Source: CAZDYP01 sp964509505 (GTDB taxonomy: Bacteria; Chloroflexota; Anaerolineae; JACRMK01). From it: a stretch of 8,775 nt of DNA. The stretch covers positions 1 to 8,775 of the forward strand of contig CAZDYP010000195.1 in NCBI GenBank assembly GCA_964509505.1. Direction: 5' to 3'. This document shows, in pieces, positions 1-5,705 of this stretch. Within the stretch, counting starts at the first letter, position 1. Each line of letters begins with the position of its first letter. The position numbers were made by a program, and so were the translations under genes. Below the pieces are notes generated by a model. It searched no databases and was not told the origin of the DNA. It worked only from the letters and a program-made list of their open reading frames with translations.

Positions 1-312
1 ACGCGCACGCAAGCCATCGCTCGGCTTGGACGATTGGCCATGCCCGATGCCGTCGGGCAAGATGATGAAGTATTGGTTTGCATCAAGCAGCTGACCCGCG
101 CCAAATAGCACGCCCGCGAATTGTTCGCGCAGAAACGCACGCCCACTGCCGCCCGTGCCGTGTAGAATCAACACGGCGTTGCGCGTCACACCACTTGCAT
201 CACGGCGCGGCGAACCGAGCGTCGTGTAATGCAAACGCAGCTCAGGCAATACCTCTCCATTGTTGAAGTGGAAGTCGTGAAGGATGAAATTGCCTTCAAT
301 CGGTTCTGTCAT
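1..312 (-). CDS. MetX-like alpha/beta-fold hydrolase, N-terminal part (cut by left edge)
   Basis: The first 104 residues are present, read from ATG at 312; the reading frame stays open to base 1. The N-terminus is followed by a strand and an oxyanion-type turn, LILHGTGGSG (about residues 48-57), then YFIILPDGIGHGQSSKPSDG (81-100). This is the layout of alpha/beta hydrolases related to homoserine O-acetyltransferase. The text after the second strand (PDGIGHGQSSKPSDG) differs from the form usual in true MetX enzymes, so an esterase or acyltransferase of the same superfamily is more likely than methionine biosynthesis. The catalytic serine elbow and the Asp/His residues lie outside the window, so activity cannot be judged. 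The ATG overlaps the livF stop as ATGA, implying translational coupling to the transporter. The substrate is unknown; an ester or acyl compound handled by the same operon is inference. Confidence 0.85.
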   Translation of the reverse strand, partial: MTEPIEGNFILHDFHFNNGEVLPELRLHYTTLGSPRRDASGVTRNAVLILHGTGGSGRAFLREQFAGVLFGAGQLLDANQYFIILPDGIGHGQSSKPSDGLRAR

Positions 313-1103
313 CCCAGCCATCTCTTCCTGCGCTTATAATGTTTCACCTCTCGATAGCTCTTCCGCTCGCCCAACTGCGTCAAGCCCAAGTAAAACTCGC
401 GGATGTCTTCGTTCTCGCGCAGCTTTTCGGCGGGCCCATCCAACACGACGCGGCCCGTCTCCATCACGTAACCGTGTTGCGCGATGGCAAGCGCGGCGTT
501 GGCGTCTTGCTCGACCAACAGAACCGAAGTTTTCTCTTCTTGGTTGATGCGTTGGACGATCTCGAAAATTTCTTTGACGAGCAACGGCGCAAGACCGAGC
601 GATGGCTCGTCGAGCAACATCACCTTTGGATGCGCCATCAGCGCGCGACCAATCACGCACATTTGCTGCTCGCCGCCCGACAAATAACCGCTCACTTTGT
701 TTCGTAAAGCGCGCAGGCGTGGAAAGTAGTTATAGACTATCTCAAGGTCGCGCTTCTCGTCTTTGCCGTTGCGCCGCGCCATCGCGCCAACCAGCAAATT
801 TTCTTCAACGGTCAGATGCGCGAACAAGCGTCGCCCTTCCATAATCTGCACGATACCCAGTTGCACGATTGCTTCGGGCGTCTGGCCGTCAATACGCTGC
901 CCGTTGAACTCAATCGAACCGCGCGTGACCTTACCCAGTTCTGTGCCAAGCAAACCTGAAATCGCTTTGAGTGTCGTTGTCTTGCCCGCGCCGTTCGCGC
1001 CGAGCAACGTGACGAACCCGCCCGCGGGCAGCTCCAACGACACGCCGCGCAAGACGAGGATCACGTCACTGTAAACGACTTCGATGTTGTTTAATTTCAG
1101 CAT
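309..1103 (-). CDS. livF: Branched-chain amino acid type ABC transporter ATP-binding protein LivF
   Basis: This 264-residue protein is an ATPase of the HAAT (Liv) importer family. It would drive uptake from the cytoplasmic face of the LivH/LivM pore. Visible motifs are Walker A GANGAGKT (35-42), the Q-loop region with Q86 in VQIMEGRRLF (typical LivF has VPEGRRVF here), the signature YLSGGEQQ (140-147) and Walker B MLLDEP (162-167). LVEQ follows in the switch region; LivF proteins normally carry Gln there, not the usual His. The C-terminus after YLGL is a strongly basic tail, about residues 241-264 (ERKSYREVKHYKRRKRWLG). It is longer than in the enteric LivF and resembles tails of LivF proteins from clusters that also contain an acyl-CoA ligase (from memory). 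The start has a modest GAGA-type ribosome site. The stop overlaps the downstream hydrolase start. The partner ATPase LivG is not in the window. Confidence 0.97.
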   Translation of the reverse strand: MLKLNNIEVVYSDVILVLRGVSLELPAGGFVTLLGANGAGKTTTLKAISGLLGTELGKVTRGSIEFNGQRIDGQTPEAIVQLGIVQIMEGRRLFAHLTVEENLLVGAMARRNGKDEKRDLEIVYNYFPRLRALRNKVSGYLSGGEQQMCVIGRALMAHPKVMLLDEPSLGLAPLLVKEIFEIVQRINQEEKTSVLLVEQDANAALAIAQHGYVMETGRVVLDGPAEKLRENEDIREFYLGLTQLGERKSYREVKHYKRRKRWLG

Positions 1104-1110
1104 AGTAGTC

Positions 1111-1197
1111 TCTACGAAAATAAGTGTCAGGTGTCAAAGTGTCAAGTGTCAAGTGCATGGCGATGCTACTTGACACTTGACACTTGGCACTTGACAC
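1111..1197 (-). terminator. Possible attenuator or leaky terminator between the SBP gene and livF
   Basis: On the transcript, the long hairpin of 1124-1197 is followed at once by a U-rich run (TTATTTTC in DNA, 1114-1123 region), then the livF ribosome site. A hairpin plus U-rich tail between a binding-protein gene and its ATPase gene would fit reduced expression of the downstream gene. The stem is not GC-rich and the tail is interrupted, so full termination is unlikely. The call is inference from shape. Confidence 0.35.
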
Positions 1198-1198
1198 A
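1123..1198. repeat. Inverted heptamer repeat in the SBP-livF spacer
   Basis: Units of about GTGTCAA on one arm (1124-1154) face their reverse complement TTGACAC on the other (1168-1197). A 17-bp perfect inverted pair is 1138-1154 against 1168-1184. The centre, GCATGGCGATGC (1155-1166), extends the stem by four more pairs after a one-base bulge and leaves a tetraloop. The outer part pairs with a few bulges and mismatches. This fills most of the 101-bp gap between the binding-protein stop and the livF start. Confidence 0.92.
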
Positions 1199-1204
1199 CA
1201 ACCC

Positions 1205-2485
1205 TTACTTCGCGCCGGGCGCGAGGTTGGGCGCGGACATCCAATCACTCACTGGCTTGAACGTGCCGCCTTGCACCTGCACCATGCGCGCTTTGCGACC
1301 CGCGCGCACGTCTTTGTCGTACGGTCCCATAATCATCACGCCGTCAAGCGTTTTGATCTCGCCCATCGTCGTCATCGTCTTAAAGACTTCCTCGCCGCTG
1401 AGCGCGTCGAAGCCTACGCGGTCAATCGTCTTCTCATAGATTTGTTTAGCCGCATCCACCACCGACCACGTCAGCAAATAGCCCAACGATTTTTCGGCGG
1501 GTGTGCGTTTGTTGTCGGTGTGCGCTTGCGTGACAAGCTTGATGCCCGCATTGTCCGCGTCGCTGTACCACAAGTTGAACTGCATGCCGTACCACCCTTC
1601 GGCGGCTTCCTTCGCCAAACCGAGGAACGACGTATCCATCGCCCATGTGTTCGCGCCGAGCAAGAACTCCTCTTTCAAGCCGAGCGAAATCACGTCTTTC
1701 GCAATCAACGCGGGGCCCTGTGCGAGCGTATTGGTATAAATCACGTTAGCGCCGTCTTTCTTTGCGCTCAAGATTTGCGTCGTCACATCGGTTACGCCCG
1801 TCAGTGGGAAGAGCTGTTGCGAAACGACTTTCACGCCTTTCTTCTCTGCGTAGGCTTTGGCTTCATCCGTCCACGCGCCCTTGCCATAGGCGCTGTCCCA
1901 TGTGATGATGGCGACGACGGGTTTATCGAGATTCTGTCCTTTCTTCGGTTTCACCTTGTCCCAATTGGCGACGACCCAATCGAGGAACAAACCGAACTGA
2001 TCCGAATAGAGCGCCACTGTGCCAAAGCTGTAACCAGCGGGATACAAGCCCTTACCGCTCACACCGGAGTTCAGTGTCGGAATCTTGTCTTCGGTGATGC
2101 GATCTTTCAACGCTTCGCCTTCGGGCGAGCCGTACATGATCAACAGCTTGGGCTTCTGCTCGCGGAAACGACTATAGACGGAGGTCGCATTCTCTAGCTT
2201 GCCGCCCGTGTCCGACCACTCAACTTTGATTTGCGCGCCGCGCACGCCGCCACTCTTGTTGACATACGCGACCGCGTCGTTGAAGCCTGCAACCAACGGT
2301 GTGGTGATAGCCGCATACGGTCCGCTCACATCGCCGAAGTGGTAGAGCGTGATCGTTTCGCCTTCCTTTGCTTTGGTGCGTGGTCCCGTTGGCTGCTGCA
2401 CCGCGCCCGGCCCCGACGACGGCGCGCTACACGCCATCATGCTCAATGTCAACAACAACACGCCAATAAACGAGAGACGTTTCAT
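1205..2485 (-). CDS. ABC transporter substrate-binding lipoprotein, HAAT/LivK type (type 1 periplasmic binding fold)
   Basis: The protein has 426 residues from the ATG at 2485. The N-terminus is a lipoprotein signal: MKR, a hydrophobic stretch, then SMMAC with Cys19 as the probable lipidated residue (Met at -3 is a weak lipobox match). A Ser/Gly/Pro-rich linker leads to the type 1 binding fold, with GDVSGPYA (51-58), then FNDAVAYVNKSGGVRG (68-83), the usual first ligand-contact region of Leu/Ile/Val-type receptors. It would hold substrate outside the membrane and deliver it to LivH/LivM. The start is chosen for its strong AAGGAGG site 7 bases upstream and the normal signal peptide that follows. 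A second in-frame ATG at 2569 also has a near-perfect ribosome site and would add 28 basic residues. The ligand is unknown; the nearby acyl-CoA ligase argues for an organic or aromatic acid rather than leucine, but this is inference. Confidence 0.95.
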   Translation of the reverse strand: MKRLSFIGVLLLTLSMMACSAPSSGPGAVQQPTGPRTKAKEGETITLYHFGDVSGPYAAITTPLVAGFNDAVAYVNKSGGVRGAQIKVEWSDTGGKLENATSVYSRFREQKPKLLIMYGSPEGEALKDRITEDKIPTLNSGVSGKGLYPAGYSFGTVALYSDQFGLFLDWVVANWDKVKPKKGQNLDKPVVAIITWDSAYGKGAWTDEAKAYAEKKGVKVVSQQLFPLTGVTDVTTQILSAKKDGANVIYTNTLAQGPALIAKDVISLGLKEEFLLGANTWAMDTSFLGLAKEAAEGWYGMQFNLWYSDADNAGIKLVTQAHTDNKRTPAEKSLGYLLTWSVVDAAKQIYEKTIDRVGFDALSGEEVFKTMTTMGEIKTLDGVMIMGPYDKDVRAGRKARMVQVQGGTFKPVSDWMSAPNLAPGAK

Positions 2486-2492
2486 GGTCACT

Positions 2493-2499
2493 CCTCCTT
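2493..2499 (-). promoter_or_regulatory. Strong ribosome binding site for the SBP start at 2485
   Basis: AAGGAGG is followed by a 7-base spacer and ATG. This optimal spacing, directly before a normal lipoprotein signal peptide, is why the start at 2485 is preferred. Confidence 0.85.
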
Positions 2500-2504
2500 G
2501 TGTC

Positions 2505-2538
2505 ATTTTTGATTTTCGATTTTTGATTTTGGGTTTTA
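2505..2538. repeat. AT-rich short tandem repeat inside the 5' region of the SBP gene
   Basis: On the minus strand this reads as degenerate copies of AAAATCAAAA-type units (CAAAATC, AAAAATC, GAAAATC, AAAAATG). It lies between the two candidate starts of the binding-protein gene, in frame and without stop codons. If translated from 2569 it encodes the basic stretch KPKIKNRKSKM. Confidence 0.8.
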
Positions 2539-2571
2539 ATGACTGTGCCGTGCGAGAGCCTAAACGCATGT

Positions 2572-2581
2572 CACCTCCTTT
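2572..2581 (-). promoter_or_regulatory. Second near-perfect ribosome binding site, 84 bases upstream and in frame
   Basis: AAAGGAGGTG is followed by ATG at 2569, with 4 bases between GGAGG and ATG. The frame continues without a stop into the binding protein, adding 28 residues. It could be a true alternative start or a relic left when repeats entered the leader. Confidence 0.6.
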
Positions 2582-2586
2582 GGCAC

Positions 2587-2670
2587 ATAGCAGATGGCGA
2601 ATGGCTGATAGCGGATAGCACCAGCGCGTAACAAATCGCCATCCGCCATTCGCTCCGCGATTTGCTATTC
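2587..2670. repeat. Inverted short repeat in the livM-SBP spacer
   Basis: Units such as GCGAATGG, GATAGC and GGATAGC (2587-2619) face degenerate complements such as CGCCATCCGCCATTCGC (2634-2670). The arms can pair over roughly 30 bases with mismatches, around a short loop near 2620-2633. One more unit (GGGCGAATGG, 2678-2687) lies inside the end of livM. The rest of the livM-SBP spacer holds the two ribosome sites and the AT-rich repeat; no convincing promoter was recognised. Confidence 0.82.
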
Positions 2671-2671
2671 G

Positions 2672-3739
2672 CTAGTGGGCGAATGGTCTAATGCGCCACG
2701 CCGCCTTCACGATGTCCCAACGATGCGCGAGGCCGCGCGGTTCGAGAATCAGAAAGACCATGAGAATCAAGCCAAACAGAATGGGCTTGGATGATTGCAG
2801 GAAGCTGGCGCTGACCGCAGGAAAGAAGTTGAAGATGGTCGGCGCGGCGACGATAGACAGTTCTTCCAGCAAGCGCACGAAGGCTGCGCCCACGATGGGG
2901 CCCAACGTCGTGCCTGCGCCGCCGACGATGATCATGCCGAGATAGAACACAGAGTCCGCGAGTGTGAACGGCTCGGCAGGGTTGATGTCACGATTGTAGT
3001 GCGCCCACAGCGAGCCGGCGATACCCGCATACACCGATGCCAAGAAAAAGGCGCGCAGTTTGTAGGCATAGAGCTCGATGCCCAACACTTCGGCGGCGAT
3101 GTCGTTGTCGCGAATCGAAACGAACGCGCGCCCCAGGCGTGTGCGCGTGATGTTGCGTGAGATGACGATACACACCACCGTCACGGTGAGAATGATGTAC
3201 CACATCGTGTGTTGCTCGTTGAAACGAAAATCGCCAATCGTCGGCGACGGCACGCGCAAGCCGTTCGTTCCGCCCAAGACATCCGTCCACACGTTGCGAA
3301 AGAACCAGGGGATGATGAACTGCGCGGCGAGCGTCGCCATCGAGAGATAGAACCCTTTGATGCGCAGCGATGGCAAGCCGAATAGCACCCCAATCAAGCC
3401 TGTGAACAGCCCGGCGATGGGTAATGCAAACCAGAACGGCACGCCTGCTTTGGTGACGAGCAACGTCGAAGCATAACCGCCCACTGCCACAAATGCCGCT
3501 TGCCCCAACGAGATTTGTCCCGTCATGCCGACGAGGATATTCAACCCCAGCGCCGCGATGCCGAAGATGCAAATCGTGTTGAGGATGCCGAAGTGATAGC
3601 CGCTCACAATGGAGCGCGGCAACAACGGTAACGCATACAACACCAACAAAAACCCAAGCGTTACCGTCCATTGAAAACGATTGCGAATCAACGCCATATC
3701 GTGCGAGTACGTCGTGTCGAAGTCGCCAGCAACGCGCAT
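2672..3739 (-). CDS. livM: Branched-chain amino acid type ABC transporter permease LivM
   Basis: This 355-residue inner-membrane permease belongs to the LivM family. After a short hydrophilic N-terminus it has many hydrophobic segments. The hallmark block NILVGMTGQISLGQAAFVAVGGY falls at about 67-89. The cytoplasmic coupling loop, LGRAFVSIRDNDIAAEVLGI (about 202-221), would contact the ATPases. IIVGGAGTTLGPIVGAAF (270-287) and a late LEPRGLAHRW are also typical. It pairs with LivH to form the translocation pore. The start at 3739 has GGGAG just upstream; the Met at residue 15 is a less supported alternative that would remove only a polar leader. The last residues (RPFAH) and the TAG stop fall inside repeat-like sequence, so the extreme C-terminus is probably recent. 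Spacers of 114 bp to livH and 186 bp to the binding protein both contain inverted repeats. Confidence 0.97.
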   Translation of the reverse strand: MRVAGDFDTTYSHDMALIRNRFQWTVTLGFLLVLYALPLLPRSIVSGYHFGILNTICIFGIAALGLNILVGMTGQISLGQAAFVAVGGYASTLLVTKAGVPFWFALPIAGLFTGLIGVLFGLPSLRIKGFYLSMATLAAQFIIPWFFRNVWTDVLGGTNGLRVPSPTIGDFRFNEQHTMWYIILTVTVVCIVISRNITRTRLGRAFVSIRDNDIAAEVLGIELYAYKLRAFFLASVYAGIAGSLWAHYNRDINPAEPFTLADSVFYLGMIIVGGAGTTLGPIVGAAFVRLLEELSIVAAPTIFNFFPAVSASFLQSSKPILFGLILMVFLILEPRGLAHRWDIVKAAWRIRPFAH

Positions 3740-3750
3740 AAAAGTCTCCC

Positions 3751-3851
3751 AGTAGTCAGTAGTCAGTAGTCAGTAGTCAGTAGTCAGTAGTCAGTAGTCA
3801 GTAGGCAGGAGTCAGATGGTCGAATCTGATTACTGGCTACTGGCTACTGAC
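3751..3851. repeat. AGTAGTC heptamer array with inverted arm in the livH-livM spacer
   Basis: Seven perfect AGTAGTC copies (3751-3799) are followed by two degenerate ones (to 3813). A facing arm at 3824-3851 is complementary to 3790-3817 at 24 of 28 positions, around a 6-base loop. The array ends just before the livM ribosome site, and the facing arm begins right after the livH stop, so it occupies nearly the whole 114-bp gap. Confidence 0.95.
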
Positions 3852-3853
3852 TT

Positions 3854-4750
3854 CTAAATCCGCTCGATTCGTTTCAACCCCAACAACCCATCGGGGCGAA
3901 TGATGAGCACAATCAGCATAAAAATATACGGCGCGATGTCGTGCAGGTTCAGCGCGCGAATCGCGGGGTCGGCGGGCAAGCCGGCTGCGAGGCTCTCGAC
4001 AACGCCGATGGTCAAGCCGCCGACGATGGCGCCGGGTATGGATTCGAGTCCGCCGAACAGCACCGCTGCAAATGCTTTCAATGCAATGAACACCAGCCCT
4101 TGCTCAACCCCACTGATGCTCGCCAGCAAGATGCCGCCCAGCGTGGCGATGACGGCGGCAATGCTCCACGCGAGACCAAAGATGCGTCGCACATTTAGCC
4201 CGACGCTCTGCGCGACTTGGTGATCTTCGGCAGCGGCGCGCATTGCCAAACCTGCCTTGGTGTAGCGAAAGAAAACACCGAATACGGCGAAGCCTACGAC
4301 AGCGACGCTAAACAACATCAGCAAATTTTGTTTGACGACGACATCGCCTAAGCGGATGGGTTGCAATGGGAAAAGCTCGGGGAAGGCGCGATGCTGCCCG
4401 CCAAAGGTGAGCAACGACAAACCTTGCAACAGCTGTGAGAGCGCGAGCGTCATCATCACCGTCGCAAAAATCGGCTGCCCAATGAGCGGGCGCAATGCAA
4501 ACCGCTCGACAACCAAGCCTATCAACACCGCCGCCACGACCGCGCCCAACACACTCACCCACAGCGGCAAGCCGAGGTTCTCCGCGAACCACCATGCGAC
4601 AAACGCGCCAATCATCAGCAGATGGCCCTGCGCGAAGTTGAAGACTTGCGTGGATTTGTAAATCAGCACGATGCCCATGCCCACCAAACCATACACCCCG
4701 CCCGTCAAAATGCCCGTGACGAAAAATTGAGGAAAGGCTTCCCAGTTCAT
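3854..4750 (-). CDS. livH: Branched-chain amino acid type ABC transporter permease LivH
   Basis: This 298-residue polytopic membrane protein is of normal length for LivH. It shows the family block GVYGLVGMGIVLIYKSTQVFNFAQGH (about 18-43), in which NFAQGH is highly conserved. The cytoplasmic coupling loop AGLAMRAAAEDHQVAQSVGLNVRRIF spans about 166-191. FGGLESIPGAIVGG follows in the C-terminal half, and the C-terminus LIIRPDGLLGLKRIERI is characteristic of LivH. It forms one half of the import pore with LivM. The start at 4750 has GGAGA 7 bases upstream (leader GGAGACTGTT before ATG), close to the leaders of livM and livF. The TAG stop directly abuts the inverted repeat in the livH-livM spacer. 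There is no sign of damage. Confidence 0.97.
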   Translation of the reverse strand: MNWEAFPQFFVTGILTGGVYGLVGMGIVLIYKSTQVFNFAQGHLLMIGAFVAWWFAENLGLPLWVSVLGAVVAAVLIGLVVERFALRPLIGQPIFATVMMTLALSQLLQGLSLLTFGGQHRAFPELFPLQPIRLGDVVVKQNLLMLFSVAVVGFAVFGVFFRYTKAGLAMRAAAEDHQVAQSVGLNVRRIFGLAWSIAAVIATLGGILLASISGVEQGLVFIALKAFAAVLFGGLESIPGAIVGGLTIGVVESLAAGLPADPAIRALNLHDIAPYIFMLIVLIIRPDGLLGLKRIERI

Positions 4751-4762
4751 AACAGTCTCCAG

Positions 4763-4898
4763 CAGCCAGTAGCTAGTAGTCAGCAGCCAGTAGCCAGTAG
4801 CCAGTAGCCAGTAGCCAGTAGCCAGAAGTTAATCGCCAGCGAGCCCATCATCTGGCTCCTGACTCCTGATTACTGACTCCTGATCACTGATTACTGAC
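4763..4898. repeat. AGCCAGT heptamer array with inverted arm in the R2lox-livH spacer
   Basis: Five perfect AGCCAGT copies (4785-4819) plus degenerate copies on both sides face an arm of CTGACTCC/CTGATTA-type units (4853-4898). Pairing is imperfect, about 19 of 25 in the inner part. The outer end of the arm enters the R2lox reading frame and supplies its last codons and stop. Confidence 0.92.
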
Positions 4899-5705
4899 GA
4901 CTCTCTGAATCGCATTCACCCGCGCCGCATACTGCCCCATCGCGTAGTTCATCAGCTCGTCCAAGCTCAAGCCATAAGGCACGTCGTCGCCAAACGGCGC
5001 GAGCGCTTCGGTGACGACGCCGAGCGCCTTCGGCAACAACGCATTCAGCCTGGCATCAATCACATCCCACACACTCGCCTCCTCACGCACGAGACGTTGC
5101 AAGAGATATACGCCATACGCGATGTGCCGCGCCTCATCGCGCTTGATGAGCGTCATGCCCTCGACCAAGCCCGTCAGCACCTGGTTCTCTTGCAAGCTGC
5201 CCAACACGGAATGATAGCCCGTTTCCGCCAACACACCTTCAATGATCATGTGATACGTGACGACCGCTTCGGCGATGGCCGCACGTGAGCAATCGGTGTG
5301 CAAGCGATTGAGCGCGTTAGGCAAATCGTCGTAGAAGATTTCACGATATGACGGACCGAGTCGTGAAGCGACATCCAGCTCATAACCCAACACCTCATCA
5401 AACCAACGATCAAAAAACTCGAAGTGCTTGGCTTCTTCAAAGAGCTGCGTCGTCAAAAACATTTCTTCTTCGAGATGGCTCCCGTCACGGCGAATCGCCA
5501 TGAGCAACGGCGTGAGGTCGTGCGTCACCGCTTCTTCGCCCGCGTGAAAGAGTGAGAGGAGGATGAGCGTCGAATCGCGCTCGCGCGCGGTCTGCTTGGG
5601 CCATTCAACTTTATCAGAACTCAGGTCAATGTCGCGTGGATCCCACATCAGCTTCTTGGCTTTGTGATAATCGGCGAGCGGGAGAAGGTTATGGTCGAGT
5701 TTCAT
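4884..5705 (-). CDS. R2-like ligand-binding oxidase (R2lox), ferritin-like Mn/Fe protein
   Basis: This 273-residue protein is a helical ferritin-like oxidase related to the class Ib/Ic ribonucleotide reductase R2 subunit. All six expected metal ligands can be placed: E57 in GEEAVT, E91 and H94 in FEEAKH, E156 in YHMIIEG, and E191 and H194 in RDEARH. The residues that form the Val-Tyr ether crosslink in characterised R2lox proteins are also present, as V60 and Y151, at the expected distances from the ligands (V three after the first Glu, Tyr five before the third). This favours R2lox over a true R2 subunit, and no R1 gene is nearby. R2lox proteins assemble a Mn/Fe centre and bind a fatty-acid-like ligand; their physiological reaction is not established. 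At 273 residues it is somewhat shorter than the roughly 300 usual. Its last residues SNQ and stop lie in repeat sequence. The start overlaps cutC as ATGA. Confidence 0.9.
   Translation of the reverse strand: MKLDHNLLPLADYHKAKKLMWDPRDIDLSSDKVEWPKQTARERDSTLILLSLFHAGEEAVTHDLTPLLMAIRRDGSHLEEEMFLTTQLFEEAKHFEFFDRWFDEVLGYELDVASRLGPSYREIFYDDLPNALNRLHTDCSRAAIAEAVVTYHMIIEGVLAETGYHSVLGSLQENQVLTGLVEGMTLIKRDEARHIAYGVYLLQRLVREEASVWDVIDARLNALLPKALGVVTEALAPFGDDVPYGLSLDELMNYAMGQYAARVNAIQRVVSNQ

Noticed and set aside
1..312. Calling the left-edge gene metX
   Set aside because: The visible part lacks features that separate true homoserine acetyltransferases from related hydrolases, and the catalytic part is outside the window.
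334..660. Minus-strand frame of 108 codons inside livF
   Set aside because: Out-of-frame shadow of livF, whose Walker and signature motifs are intact.
1184..2197. Plus-strand open frame of 337 codons
   Set aside because: It lies wholly opposite the binding-protein gene, has a His/Arg-rich composition typical of antisense frames in GC-rich DNA, and shows no domain.
2587..2670. Rho-independent terminator between livM and the binding-protein gene
   Set aside because: The inverted arms are imperfect and no U-rich run follows directly on the minus-strand transcript.
3751..3851. Possible CRISPR array in the livH-livM spacer
   Set aside because: Units are seven bases with no spacers between them, far too short for CRISPR repeats, and no cas gene is present.
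4884..5705. Ribonucleotide reductase small subunit
   Set aside because: The Val/Tyr crosslink positions and overall pattern fit R2lox, and no large subunit gene is nearby.
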